A DNA stretch of 51,494 nucleotides from Paenibacillus barengoltzii NBRC 101215 (GCF_004000745.1 NZ_BILV01000047.1:1-51494), one strand, 5' to 3'. Positions 9,501 to 18,911 are shown, counted from the first letter of the stretch. The notes: a model not told the origin generated them from the letters alone. Program-made: numbers and translations.

Positions 9501-10911
9501 AGGCAACGACAGTGCCGTCTGACTTCAGCGCCAGCGAATGCATAACTCCCGCTGCGATTGCCACGACCCCGGTCAGCCCAGGTGGAACCTCCGTTTGATC
9601 ATCACTTCCATCATTTAACCAATCTCCCCAGGTAACGACAGTGCCGTCTGACTTCAGCGCCAGCGAGTGAAGATCTCCCCCTGCGATCGCTACCACCTCG
9701 GTCAGTCCGGCAGGTACGGTCGATTGGCCGGTGTCTTTTCTTCCCCAGGCAACCACGGTACCATCCGATTTCAGCGCCAGCGAATGATGCAATCCCGCGG
9801 CAATTGCCTTCACTCCGGTAAGCCCGTCAGGCGGGGTCAATTCACCAAGATCCGGGTCGTCGTCCTCAAAGAAATCTCCCGGGTTGCCTCCCCAGGCAAC
9901 CACGGTGCCGTCTGACTTCAGCGCCAGCGAGTGAACCACTCCCGCCGCGATCTCGATTCCCTTGACAGGCATCGCAGTCCCTGCAGGCACGTTCGTCTGA
10001 CCATAGTTATTGATTCCCCAAGTGACGATGGATCCATCTGACTTTACAGCCAATGAATACCGATATCCTGCGGCGATCGCCGCCACCCCGTCGAGTCCGG
10101 CCGGCACGTTCGATTGACCATACCGATTCTCTCCCCAGGCAACGACGGTTCCGTCCGACTTTAAAGCCAGCGAATGATACCCGTCCGCCGCGATGGCCAC
10201 TACCCCGTTAAGACCGGCCGGCACGCTTGTTTTACCTTCACTATTATCTCCCCAGGCGACGACAGTGCCATCCGATTTCAGCGCCAGCGAATGATTCATT
10301 CCGGCCGCGATGGCTATAACCCCGTCAAGACCGGCCGGCACGCTCGTCTGACCATAGTTATTGATTCCCCAGGCGACGATGGATCCGTCCGATTTTAAAG
10401 CCAGTGAATGATATCCACCCGCCGCGATGGCCACAACCCCGTCAAGACCGGTCGGCACGTTCGTCTGACCATGGCCATTCAGACCCCAGGCGACGACGGT
10501 GCCGTCCGCTCTAAGCGCCAGCGAATGATCTATCCCAGCTGAGATGGCTACAACCCCGTCAAGCCCAGCCGGCACATTCAATTGACCATAGTTATTGCGT
10601 CCCCAAGTGACGATGGATCCGTCCGACTTTAAAGCCAGTGAATGATATCCACCCGCCGCGATGGCCACAACCCCATCAAGCCCGGCCGGCACATTCAATT
10701 GACCAAGGGCATTCGATCCCCAGACGACGACAGTGCCGTTCGCTCTAAGCGCCAGCGAATGATCCACTCCCCCCGAGACTTTCACATACCTGCTTCCCTT
10801 GCCCGCTTGCGCCGCATGCGCCGACCCGGAACCGTATGGAACCGCCACAATCAGCAACAACACGAAAGTCAGAGTAATGGAAATGAGCTTTCGACTTTTA
10901 AAATAGAACAT
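6517..10911 (-). CDS. Secreted S-layer-homology protein with 14 RCC1-like repeats
   Basis: Very large exported protein of 1464 residues. In order: signal peptide (1-33, cut after AHA); fourteen RCC1-like units with the core HSLALKSDGTVVAWG (about 40-600); a cadherin-like beta-sandwich domain (about 608-704); an Ig-like segment; three DUF5011-type Ig-like domains (about 797-1037) sharing the DPGA and NAA/NTA signatures; a Gly/Ser linker (about 1038-1067); a beta-rich domain; and three SLH domains (about 1279-1460) that should bind pyruvylated secondary wall polymer. It is therefore likely displayed on the cell surface through the SLH end. The ORF opens at 11049, but the ATG at 10911 directly precedes a classic signal peptide. 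A TetR gene diverges from it. Ligand and role are unknown. Confidence 0.9.
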   Translation of the reverse strand: MFYFKSRKLISITLTFVLLLIVAVPYGSGSAHAAQAGKGSRYVKVSGGVDHSLALRANGTVVVWGSNALGQLNVPAGLDGVVAIAAGGYHSLALKSDGSIVTWGRNNYGQLNVPAGLDGVVAISAGIDHSLALRADGTVVAWGLNGHGQTNVPTGLDGVVAIAAGGYHSLALKSDGSIVAWGINNYGQTSVPAGLDGVIAIAAGMNHSLALKSDGTVVAWGDNSEGKTSVPAGLNGVVAIAADGYHSLALKSDGTVVAWGENRYGQSNVPAGLDGVAAIAAGYRYSLAVKSDGSIVTWGINNYGQTNVPAGTAMPVKGIEIAAGVVHSLALKSDGTVVAWGGNPGDFFEDDDPDLGELTPPDGLTGVKAIAAGLHHSLALKSDGTVVAWGRKDTGQSTVPAGLTEVVAIAGGDLHSLALKSDGTVVTWGDWLNDGSDDQTEVPPGLTGVVAIAAGVMHSLALKSDGTVVAWGSNGAGQREVPDDLKAPGAVVAISAGSLHSLALKSDGTVKAWGDNSFGQSDVPPGLSDVVAISAGAMHSLALKSDGTVVAWGSDIYNQTNVPAGLSDVVAISAGGTVSLALKSDGTVIAWGIDSGDDKDYGQTDVPGNDLLSDLTVQEGDIDPAFSPSVTDYTFDDLLVSSVHIKATLADSTYAQLYVDNQPIASGSTATVSLSGATTVIPVRVEPYLKPPRTYTITVQRDAVPPNVQFDPNGKKTPAKTAESIVTVNDSGSGVDADSLQYAWTQSTAVPASGWTAFASGDMLQKTSGDGDWYLHVRAQDLAGNVADAVSNVFVLDNTEPELVLNGSNPMNIPQGGAYVEPGAVATDAIDGEIPDSSIAITGVVDTTQLGHYPVQYTVTDHAGNTATVTRDVYVYDGGEPTIDLNGPNPMTVEANSLFIDPGATAQDLQDGDLTASIVVTGTVDTSTLGTYTLAYDVSDTEGNAAVTVTRTVYVKDTQPPVLTLVGDPVMSVPFGAVFTDPGAQATDAYYGDVTHLIVVTGAVDTNRAGEYTLRYNVADPSGNAASEVTRTVTVTAPAGSGGSSGSGGSGGSGNSGYSGTGGGSAAFHQVIIKINGEVKRVDASYESSDGQRITRIFPTGGQLSEALTVQPDYIRIEAQDIGEAVKMDLPAAPLLHAVELHQDAWLEWSVNGNRLRLPLHVLQGVPKEATVTFGIAAAVGSLSDTANGAIASVGGEQLLPQPVVYSLEDHDGSSVDWGRTYATLTAVLPEPANPDQATAVRIDNHGHLRFAPSVFSNDGLVTIRSPYDGAYTVIASDQSFADVNGHWAKEDIVLMANKLLVEGRGRDRFVPDDNISRAEFAAMLVRALGLDDEPNGATPFRDVTPGTWYEGAVRAANEAQLIDGFEDGTFRPAQLITREQMAVMLVRAMEYAGSAPTANGTSKTFDDAADIAPWADAAVDGLTGASIIHGLSETTFGPREHATRAQSAALLKRMLQAMQFINP
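9113..10792 (-). repeat. Tandem RCC1-like coding repeats
   Basis: Fourteen in-frame units of about 37 residues (roughly 110-130 bases) with very similar DNA, for example the recurring GCCAGCGAATG and CCGTCTGACTT cores on the plus strand. After unit 7 an irregular linker (TAMPVKGIEIAAG, near 9960-9990) breaks the array, and units 8-14 have longer, more variable loops. The near-identical DNA suggests recent internal duplication or gene conversion. Confidence 0.85.
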
Positions 10912-10999
10912 AATAGATACCCCGCATTCTGTACTCCGGTTAGCATGTATCGTACTTCCGGATTTTTCTGGTCCATCGCCTGCTACAACAGAATTTAAA

Positions 11000-11028
11000 A
11001 TCATACTGTACTGTACAGTTTGATAAAA
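11000..11028 (-). promoter_or_regulatory. Promoter and TetR operator candidate of the S-layer-type gene
   Basis: A perfect 10-bp palindrome ACTGTACAGT (11010-11019) next to a further half-site ACTGT (11005-11009) lies between the divergent genes. On the minus strand TATGAT (11005-11000) can serve as -10 for the S-layer-type gene, with a weak TTTTAT -35. The palindrome would then sit in the promoter spacer. It is the best candidate site for the neighbouring TetR protein; binding is inferred. Confidence 0.5.
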
Positions 11029-11075
11029 ATATAAAATGGCTCGCACCATCTGTCAAGGTGAAGCTTTTGCGCTCA

Positions 11076-11104
11076 TTGACTCATCTTGTACGATATGAAA
11101 TAAT
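11076..11104 (+). promoter_or_regulatory. Promoter of the tetR-family gene
   Basis: TTGACT, 17-base spacer, AATAAT, placing the start about 35 bases before the chosen ATG. Confidence 0.6.
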
Positions 11105-11145
11105 TTGAACAAGTAATACAGAGCATGGAGGAGCGATCTGGACCT

Positions 11146-11772
11146 ATGACAAACCTGTCGCCGCGGGAAGCGGCAAAGCGTAAGCAAATTTTGACGGCTG
11201 CCCGCAGCCTCTTCCTAACCCGAGGGTACGCTGGAACGAGCATGGATCTCGTCACCTCGGAAGCCGGCATATCCAAACAGACGCTGTATCGCTATTACTC
11301 CACTAAGGAAGCGCTGTTCTCCGACCTGCTGTGCCAAGTGATCCACGAGCTTACGGAGGAGAAGCATCCGTCACTAGCGAGCATGCCCCTGCCCGAAAAC
11401 CGGGAACAGTTCTACGATACTATACTGATGATGGCCCGAGTCATCGCCGTAAAGCTAAGCGACCCGCTTTATCTATCCATTCTTCGCATCGTTTTTGCGG
11501 AATCAGTCCGCTTTCCTGAGCTCGGGGAGCTGCTTCTCGAATCCTTTCCTAAAAGTACCGAAGTATTGACGAATCTGCTGAAGAAGTGCAGGGAAACGGG
11601 GGTGGTGAAGCTGGAGGACGGAGATGAGGAAATGTCGATGAGAATGTTCATCGGGCCGCTTATTGGCCACGCCTTCTTCAATGGTCTGATCTGTGGAGCC
11701 TCCGCGCCGGAGCCTATGCCCGAGGAAGAACTGAAGCAACTGTGCCGGATATACGTAGAATCGGTTACTTAA
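11146..11772 (+). CDS. TetR/AcrR-family transcriptional regulator
   Basis: Cytoplasmic DNA-binding repressor or activator of 208 residues. The N-terminal helix-turn-helix is typical: QILTAARSLFLTRGYAGTS then VTSEAGISKQTLYRYY. The rest is the helical ligand-binding and dimer domain; the ligand cannot be read. Two in-frame ATGs exist (11125 and 11146). I prefer 11146 because GGAGGAG (11127-11133) precedes it by 12 bases, whereas nothing precedes the first. It diverges from the large S-layer-homology gene, with a palindrome between, so control of that gene and of itself is likely but unproven. It is inserted within an otherwise conserved fba-spo0F neighbourhood. Confidence 0.88.
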   Translation: MTNLSPREAAKRKQILTAARSLFLTRGYAGTSMDLVTSEAGISKQTLYRYYSTKEALFSDLLCQVIHELTEEKHPSLASMPLPENREQFYDTILMMARVIAVKLSDPLYLSILRIVFAESVRFPELGELLLESFPKSTEVLTNLLKKCRETGVVKLEDGDEEMSMRMFIGPLIGHAFFNGLICGASAPEPMPEEELKQLCRIYVESVT

Positions 11773-11787
11773 TGGTGCAGAAGGCCA

Positions 11788-11858
11788 ATAAAAAAATAAA
11801 AAAAGGACCTCCCAAGGATCCGCGTGGAAAACACGCCATAATCCTCAGGAGGTTTATT
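11788..11858 (-). terminator. Terminator between tetR-family gene and spo0F
   Basis: Long imperfect hairpin (CCTCC with GGAGG at the base, GCGTG with CACGC near the loop) followed on the minus strand by T7-A-T7, so it clearly ends spo0F. On the plus strand it is followed by TTTATTATTT and can also serve the convergent tetR-family gene. Confidence 0.8.
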
Positions 11859-11877
11859 ATTTAGAACATCTCTTGGT

Positions 11878-12255
11878 TTAAAGTACATTTCCACTTTTCA
11901 GCTGTAAATTAACTGCTGCGCGCATTTCATCAATGTCAAAGGGTTTCGTAAAATGCATCAGCGCCCCAAGGTCCGTCGCTTCCTTGATCATGTCAAGCTC
12001 GCCGTAAGCGGTCATCATGATCACCTTGATCTCAGGATTGACCTCCTTGATATGCTTAAGGATTTCCAAACCGTCCATGCCCGGGATTTTCATGTCGAGA
12101 AGCACTAAATCCGGCGAGTCGCTGCGGACGATTTCCAAAGCCATCTTACCGTTGGCTGCCTGAAACGTTTTATACCCTTCGCTGCTAAACACTTCCATCA
12201 ATAAAATGCGGATACCGTTCTGATCATCGACAATTAATACTTTCTTCTCTTCCAC
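11878..12255 (-). CDS. spo0F: Sporulation phosphorelay response regulator Spo0F
   Basis: Single-domain receiver that accepts phosphate from sporulation kinases and passes it to Spo0B, leading to Spo0A activation. With the GTG start at 12255 it is 125 residues, matching Bacillus Spo0F (124), and the key residues fall at the family positions: Asp10, Asp11, phospho-acceptor Asp54, Thr82, Lys104. GGGAGGG lies 7 bases before this GTG; the longer ORF start at 12324 has no such support. Located between pyrG and fba as in Bacillus. A sporulation-type kinase is encoded 25 kb away in the same window (37614-39512). Confidence 0.95.
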   Translation of the reverse strand: MEEKKVLIVDDQNGIRILLMEVFSSEGYKTFQAANGKMALEIVRSDSPDLVLLDMKIPGMDGLEILKHIKEVNPEIKVIMMTAYGELDMIKEATDLGALMHFTKPFDIDEMRAAVNLQLKSGNVL

Positions 12256-12413
12256 CGAAAAGCCCTCCCACAAGTCCACCATGTAATCCTGGTCATAAGT
12301 AAATACTTCGCTCCCGATTTGCAAAACCCTTCTCCACTGGAAAAAAGAGCCTTAAAAAATCAGTTGCCCCAAAATTACAGGTGCCTTGAGATTGGAATTT
12401 TCGATGAATCCGT

Positions 12414-14084
<1,671 letters not shown>

Positions 14085-14129
14085 TCATTAGCGTAACCTA
14101 TTATCCGGTAAAACATAGCCAAAAAGGCA

Positions 14130-14213
14130 TAAAAAAATAAAAAGTGACACCCGAAATGGTCGGGGCACTTTTTAATAAAATTCACATGTTATATAGGTTT
14201 GAATCATAAGCCC
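14130..14213 (-). promoter_or_regulatory. pyrG leader attenuator with GGGC start
   Basis: The predicted transcript starts at 14213 with GGGCUU, 7 bases after the -10. About 40 bases later lies a terminator hairpin (AAAGTG..CCCGA with TCGGG..CACTTTT) followed by T5-A-T7 at 14137-14130. In Bacillus pyrG, low CTP causes repeated G addition at a GGGC start and the poly-G tail pairs with the pyrimidine-rich 5' side of the terminator, allowing read-through. The CCCC in the 5' stem here fits that scheme. The mechanism is known for the family; its use here is inferred. Confidence 0.75.
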
Positions 14214-14220
14214 ATGCAAT

Positions 14221-14249
14221 AGTTTACCCGTTACCCTAGTTCGTGTCAA
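14221..14249 (-). promoter_or_regulatory. SigA promoter of pyrG
   Basis: Minus-strand TTGACA (14249-14244), 17-base spacer, TAAACT (14226-14221). Confidence 0.75.
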
Positions 14250-14286
14250 GTCAAGTCAGAGCGCATCTTATGAACAAAATAAGGAA

Positions 14287-14313
14287 TGAAAAAGGACGGC
14301 CATCGCCGTCCTT
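14287..14313 (-). terminator. rpoE terminator
   Basis: Stem GGACGGC with GCCGTCC, 4-base loop, then TTTTTC on the minus strand, about 45 bases past the rpoE stop. The 14016-14356 gap is fully explained by this terminator, the pyrG promoter and its leader. Confidence 0.85.
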
Positions 14314-14356
14314 CATAAGCCCTTCAGATATCGCGAGGCCCCTGCCTCAAGGCTAA

Positions 14357-14923
14357 TTAATCCTCGTCGCTATCGTCGAAATCCTCATCGGTGTCCAGAT
14401 CGTCGTCCTCTTCGCTAAGGTCTTCCTCGTCTTCAAGTTCCTCATCTGGAAGCAACTCTTCGTCGTCCACATCTTCCACGTCGTCATCGTCATCATCTGG
14501 GAACAACTCGTCTTCGGAATCCTCGTCGAGTACATCGTAATCCTCTTCGTCATCGGATACGTATGTATCATCCTCTTCCACAAAATCGTCATCTTCCAGA
14601 TCGTCGTCGTCGTTAATGATGCGCGGACGCTTGGAGCTGCCGACCGGATCTTCCGACCGCTCGATCGGATACCAGCGTTTCAGGCCCCACAGGTTGGTGC
14701 CAACGCAGGCAAACCGGCCGTCGATGTTGATCTCCGTATAAAGCTGTGCAATCGCCTCGTTAATTTGCTCCTCGTTCATACCGCGAAGCTTAGCGACCTC
14801 ATTCATCAAATCACGGTAGTAATATGGCGTGTTTGCCGCCTTCAAAATCATAAAGGCCAAATCGACCATAGGAATTTCTTGGACTTTCTCCGGGTCGATT
14901 TTCAAATTCAGCGGGGTACTCAC
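14357..14923 (-). CDS. rpoE: DNA-directed RNA polymerase delta subunit
   Basis: Accessory subunit of Gram-positive RNA polymerase that speeds recycling and raises selectivity. 188 residues: an N-terminal HARE-HTH globular domain (about 1-90, VDLAFMILKAANTPYYYRDLMN) and a long Asp/Glu-rich tail of about 75 residues, which is the hallmark of the family. I chose GTG at 14923 because family members start with STPLNLKIDPEKV; its Shine-Dalgarno (GAGAGG) is rather distant at 13 bases, so a start a few codons upstream is possible. Immediately upstream of pyrG, as in Bacillus. Confidence 0.95.
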   Translation of the reverse strand: MSTPLNLKIDPEKVQEIPMVDLAFMILKAANTPYYYRDLMNEVAKLRGMNEEQINEAIAQLYTEINIDGRFACVGTNLWGLKRWYPIERSEDPVGSSKRPRIINDDDDLEDDDFVEEDDTYVSDDEEDYDVLDEDSEDELFPDDDDDDVEDVDDEELLPDEELEDEEDLSEEDDDLDTDEDFDDSDED

Positions 14924-15090
14924 GTTACGGACACTTCCTCTCACGCAAAAGTTCACTATAAAGCAATGATGAAACCTTATCGTTAGAGCCGGTTTCTTTC
15001 ACTAACATATCCATATCACACATTAGTAAAACCTATTTGGCATCAAATTGCAAGTTTTAAAAACACACCAAAGCCCCGCCGCCAAAAGGG

Positions 15091-15253
15091 AAGGAGCGGA
15101 GAACCCCCTAGTCCCCCGCTCCTTGACTGTATCCTTCCCCAAAAGAAGGCCTTGCCCTCTCTTGGGTTGGCGAAAGCCGCAAGGCCTTCCCTTCATCCTA
15201 TGTCCAGATTTGCACTTTGACACGCCGGATTCGCGCGAAATCCAGCAATCCGG
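15091..15253. other. Cluster of three hairpins in the rpoE/protease gap
   Basis: The 426-base gap 14924-15349 has no gene that I recognise. It holds three inverted repeats: AAGGAGCGG (15091) with CCGCTCCTT (15116), GAAGGCCTTGC (15145) with GCAAGGCCTTC (15179) enclosing a GGC-GAAA-GCC tetraloop hairpin, and CCGGATT (15225) with AATCCGG (15247). The second is followed on the minus strand by TTTT. They could be terminators, a leader or a small RNA. Confidence 0.45.
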
Positions 15254-15349
15254 GCCCATTTCCATTAAAACAGGGCCGCTTCCCCATTCAATGAAAAAAG
15301 GAACGTCATACTATACTGCAACACGCTTCGTAGGAGGGGCTACTCATAC

Positions 15350-16501
15350 ATGGACTACTCCGGATTCCTCAGGTTTTTGAACGATCATGTCGACGCCTCC
15401 GGAAAAAGCGGTCGCATCATTATCCGCTTTGCACACCCGGCAGAATTTGCAGAATGCGTCCGCCAATTGCTTAAGCACAAGCGCCAGCATCCCGCACTGC
15501 GGCACATCCGCACATCCTCGCTGCTGCAGGCGCTGATCTGTCCCCTCGGTTTACGTGGGGAAGTGGCCCGCTCCCGTTTCGGCCTGTGGGTCGAAGACGA
15601 CAGCCTTGTCAGCGTCCATAGCCCGGCCCCGACAGGCAAGGGGCAAGCTCCATCCATCCCTTGGGGGGTACGGCGAATCGGCGCCCCGGAAACCTGGTCC
15701 GTGTCCACAGGCTACAGGGTTCGTATCGGCGTGATTGATACGGGTGCCGATTTCAACCATCCGGATCTTCGCCATTCCTTGGCTCGCGGGATTAATCTCT
15801 TGAATCGACTCAGCTTACCATACGATGATAACGGACACGGCACGCATATCGCCGGAACCATCGCGGCCTCCGGCGGATCTCAAGGGATGATGGGCGTAGC
15901 CCCGCGTTCTTTGATATTTCCGGTGAAGGCGTTTGATCATAATGGCTCCGCCTTCGTTTCTGACATCATTTTGGGCATCGACTGGTGCGTACGCAACCGG
16001 ATGCACATCGTAAATATGAGCTTTGGTATGAAGAGCAACAGCGCCTCTTTGCAAAATATTATTCGCAAAGCCTATAACGCAGGCATCGTGGTGGTCGCGT
16101 CCTCGGGGAACGACAAAAAGGGACACGGCTGCGATTACCCGGCCCGTTACCCGCAAACGATCTCTGTAGGTGCAACCGGCAAGGACGGCAAAATCGCCTC
16201 CTTCAGCAACTACGGTCCGAATATCGATATTTATGCCCCCGGTGAAAAAATCAGCTCCGCCTGGCTGGGCGGAGGTTATCGCGAAATGAGCGGCACCTCC
16301 ATGGCAACTTCCCATGTGAGCGGTGCCGTGGCCTTGCTGCTGGCCATGAAGCCGGACATGAAGCCAAGCGAGGTCAAGCGCCGGCTGCGCCGTACCGCTA
16401 AGCCGCTAGCCAGCACAGCGGCCAGAGCCAAAGGCGGAGGCGCTGGCGAGCTGAGCGCAGTGCGCCTGCTGCGCACCAAATTGGGGCGTAGCAGAAGTTA
16501 A
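15350..16501 (+). CDS. S8 subtilisin-like serine protease without signal peptide
   Basis: Predicted serine endopeptidase of 383 residues. The catalytic set is complete: Asp130 (VIDTGAD), His163 (NGHGTHIAGT), oxyanion Asn254 (SSGND) and Ser317 (SGTSMATSHVSGA). Residues 1-105 resemble an inhibitor I9-type prodomain, but no hydrophobic export signal is visible at the N terminus, so it may act inside the cell or during sporulation, or leave by another route. ATG at 15350 has GGAGGGG 10 bases upstream; a TATACT -10 candidate lies near 15310. It points away from rpoE and towards argS. The physiological substrate is unknown. Confidence 0.9.
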   Translation: MDYSGFLRFLNDHVDASGKSGRIIIRFAHPAEFAECVRQLLKHKRQHPALRHIRTSSLLQALICPLGLRGEVARSRFGLWVEDDSLVSVHSPAPTGKGQAPSIPWGVRRIGAPETWSVSTGYRVRIGVIDTGADFNHPDLRHSLARGINLLNRLSLPYDDNGHGTHIAGTIAASGGSQGMMGVAPRSLIFPVKAFDHNGSAFVSDIILGIDWCVRNRMHIVNMSFGMKSNSASLQNIIRKAYNAGIVVVASSGNDKKGHGCDYPARYPQTISVGATGKDGKIASFSNYGPNIDIYAPGEKISSAWLGGGYREMSGTSMATSHVSGAVALLLAMKPDMKPSEVKRRLRRTAKPLASTAARAKGGGAGELSAVRLLRTKLGRSRS

Positions 16502-16546
16502 TGCCCGCCGCCCGCTGCTTCCCTTTGCGGACTGATCTAATCACAA

Positions 16547-16600
16547 TGTGCCTGCTCCGTGCTTTGCTGGGATACAGCAGTTCAACACGAAGCAGGCACA
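16547..16600. other. Strong hairpin between convergent genes
   Basis: TGTGCCTGCT (16547-16556) pairs with AGCAGGCACA (16591-16600), continued after one mismatch by CGTG with CACG and by an inner TGCTG/CAGCA. It lies between the convergent protease gene and argS. No T-run follows on either strand, so it is an untypical terminator. Confidence 0.5.
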
Positions 16601-16625
16601 CTGAATCTTGATATAGGTGGTACAG

Positions 16626-16736
16626 GTCTCTTTGCGGCTCATTTTGCACGATTATCCCTTTTGGTAAGCCCTCGTCTAAGGTGGATATTCAAATCAAGCC
16701 TTCATCTGATTAAGCGGGATAATCATGCAAAGAGAC
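16626..16736. repeat. Long-range inverted repeat, possible small mobile element
   Basis: GTCTCTTTGC (16626-16635) is inverted at 16727-16736, and TTGCACGATTATCCC (16644-16658) is inverted with one mismatch at 16716-16730. About 57 bases lie inside. The arrangement resembles a miniature inverted-repeat element or a palindromic genomic repeat, in the argS/protease gap, where no gene is seen. Confidence 0.4.
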
Positions 16737-16773
16737 ACTCAACTAAAGCAACTCGCGTAACAGCTTCCGCGAA

Positions 16774-18453
16774 TTACATTTTTTCTGGCGCGGATACACC
16801 GATCAGACGAAGTACGTTGGCGAGCACCGTGCGTACCCCGCCGAGCAGCACCAGCCGTGCTGCCGTTTGTTCCGCGTCTTCTGTAATGACGCGCTCCGCC
16901 CGGTAATAGCTGTGGAACAGCGCTGCCAGTTCATAGACATAGCGGACCAATCGGTGCGGTGCGTAGTTCTCAGCAGCTACGTTAATTTCCTCCGGCAGCT
17001 CGCCGAGCTTCCGCAACAGATCGTATTCATGCTCAGCGGTCAGCTTGCTGAGATTCACGTTCTCTGCCGCCGGAATCTGGATACCTTGTTCTTCCGCCTG
17101 GCGGAAGATGCTGCAAATCCGGGCATGGGCATATTGCACGTAGTACACCGGGTTTTCATTGGAGGTGGAAATTGCCAGATCCATATCGAAATCCAGATGT
17201 GAATCCATGCTGCGCATTGTAAAGAAGTAACGGATCGGGTCTACCCCAACCTCATCCATCAAATCCACCATAGTGACCGCTTTACCGGTCCGTTTGGACA
17301 TTTTCACCTTCTCGCCGTCTTGGAACAGGCTGACCATTTGTGCAATCAATACGGTCAGTTTCTCCGGATCTTTCCCGATCGCCTGCATGGCGGCCTTCAC
17401 CCGAGGAATATAACCGTGGTGATCAGCGCCCCAAATATTGATGATCCGATCGAAGCCGCGATCATATTTATTGCGATGGTATGCGATGTCCGGCGTCAAA
17501 TAGGTGTAGGTCCCGTCATTTTTCACCAATACACGGTCCTTGTCATCTCCGTAAGCCGTCGTTTTCAACCAGGTTGCTCCGTCTTGCTCATACGTCTGCC
17601 CCTTTTCACGCAGCTCGGACAGCGATGCTTCAACTTGGCCATCCTGATACAGGGACGTTTCGCTAAACCAGACGTCAAAGCGAACCCGGAACCGTTCCAG
17701 GTCGCGCTGGATTTTGGACAGCTCTTTCTCCAGTCCGAATTTACGCAGGAACGCGGTCCGTTCTTCTTCTGGCATTCCCAGCAGCTTGTCCCCCTGTTCG
17801 GCAACAAGCTCTTTGGCGAATCCCTTGATGTCTTCGCCATGATATCCGTCTTCCGGCATCTCTACGTCTTGTCCAAGCTCTTGGCGATAGCGAGCCTCAA
17901 TGGATTTGATCAGATTGACGATCTGGTTCCCGGCGTCATTGATATAGTATTCGCGCGTCACGTCGTAACCGGCGAAATCCAGCACGTTGCACAGCGCATC
18001 ACCTACAGCTGCGCCCCGGGCATGACCGAGGTGCAAGCTGCCTGTCGGGTTAGCGCTGACGAATTCGACTTGCACCTTTTTCCCATTACCTAATGAAGTG
18101 CGGCCATAGTTCTCACCTTCACGGTAGACCTGCAGCAGAATCGGATACAAATAACTCTTGCTTAACGTAAAATTGATAAACCCGGGACCGGCAACCTCTG
18201 CCTTCTCGATCCCAGCCTTTCCATAGTCCAGTTGCCCGAGAATTTCTTCCGCGATTTGGCGCGGATTCTTCTTGGCGATTCGCGTCAGTTGCATTGCCGC
18301 ATTGGTCGCAAAATCCCCGTGTGCCTTGTCCTTCGGCACTTCTAAGACGATCGCCGGGATTTCCTCACGCTGCGCAAGACCAGCGGATACGATCGCATCC
18401 AGGATCGCTTCCTTCAGCGCCTGGTTCATTTGTTCCAACGGATTGTGTGGCAT
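16774..18453 (-). CDS. argS: Arginyl-tRNA synthetase
   Basis: Class I aminoacyl-tRNA synthetase that charges tRNA-Arg. 559 residues with an N-terminal additional tRNA-binding domain, the HIGH-type motif HLGH at 141-144 ([15 protein letters not shown]), a KMSKR motif ([12 protein letters not shown]) and the DALR anticodon-binding domain at the C terminus. The ATG follows the DUF1934 stop codon directly with no gap, and its GGAGG lies inside the end of that gene, so the two are translated from one message, as in the Bacillus ywiB-argS pair. Confidence 0.98.
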   Translation of the reverse strand: MPHNPLEQMNQALKEAILDAIVSAGLAQREEIPAIVLEVPKDKAHGDFATNAAMQLTRIAKKNPRQIAEEILGQLDYGKAGIEKAEVAGPGFINFTLSKSYLYPILLQVYREGENYGRTSLGNGKKVQVEFVSANPTGSLHLGHARGAAVGDALCNVLDFAGYDVTREYYINDAGNQIVNLIKSIEARYRQELGQDVEMPEDGYHGEDIKGFAKELVAEQGDKLLGMPEEERTAFLRKFGLEKELSKIQRDLERFRVRFDVWFSETSLYQDGQVEASLSELREKGQTYEQDGATWLKTTAYGDDKDRVLVKNDGTYTYLTPDIAYHRNKYDRGFDRIINIWGADHHGYIPRVKAAMQAIGKDPEKLTVLIAQMVSLFQDGEKVKMSKRTGKAVTMVDLMDEVGVDPIRYFFTMRSMDSHLDFDMDLAISTSNENPVYYVQYAHARICSIFRQAEEQGIQIPAAENVNLSKLTAEHEYDLLRKLGELPEEINVAAENYAPHRLVRYVYELAALFHSYYRAERVITEDAEQTAARLVLLGGVRTVLANVLRLIGVSAPEKM

Positions 18454-18873
18454 TTAAACGTCCTCCTGTATATGTAGACTGAGTTCAAAACGTCCTGATA
18501 GTTCTTCAAATACGTACAAATCATACTCCCAGATCACCTGACCAACCGCCCCGTCCCATCGGGATTCCAGCTTCACCGTGTCGGTAGAAAGATTAAACCG
18601 AGTAAAGGGTGAGCGGTAAAACCCTGGTGTTCGACTGCCGCTGCGGAAGGTTTGCTCGGCTTCTACGCCTCCGTGGCGGATGATTTTCAGCTCGTTGCTA
18701 GATAGTTTGATCATCGTGCGCGTCTTCGCACCATCCGGTCCCGGGTCTGGTTCTTCGTAGCGGATATATAAGGTGTCGCTCCGGCGGATGAGATCTCCCC
18801 GCAGGTGCTGCACCGTTTCTTCCGTTCCCTGTCGGCTTGTCAGCACAAGGCTTACCGGCTTGGTTTCCGGCAT
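18454..18873 (-). CDS. DUF1934 family protein (YwiB-like)
   Basis: Small beta-rich protein of 139 residues related to Bacillus YwiB (DUF1934, calycin-like beta-barrel). No function is established. The pattern IRYEEPDP followed by repeated short beta strands fits the family, as does its place directly before argS. GGAGT lies 9 bases before the ATG. It is the first gene of a two-gene operon with its own good promoter (18912-18940). Confidence 0.85.
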   Translation of the reverse strand: MPETKPVSLVLTSRQGTEETVQHLRGDLIRRSDTLYIRYEEPDPGPDGAKTRTMIKLSSNELKIIRHGGVEAEQTFRSGSRTPGFYRSPFTRFNLSTDTVKLESRWDGAVGQVIWEYDLYVFEELSGRFELSLHIQEDV

Positions 18874-18911
18874 AGGTCAAAACTCCTTCCGACATCGATC
18901 CTTACTGTACT

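Noticed and set aside
9113..10792. Regular repeats that could be taken for a CRISPR array
   Set aside because: Units are over 100 bases, in frame and translate to RCC1 blades; no short repeat/unique spacer pattern and no cas genes.
12393..12408. Spo0A box before spo0F
   Set aside because: TTCATCGAAAA differs from the TTTGTCGAAAA-type site at two core positions; too weak to list.
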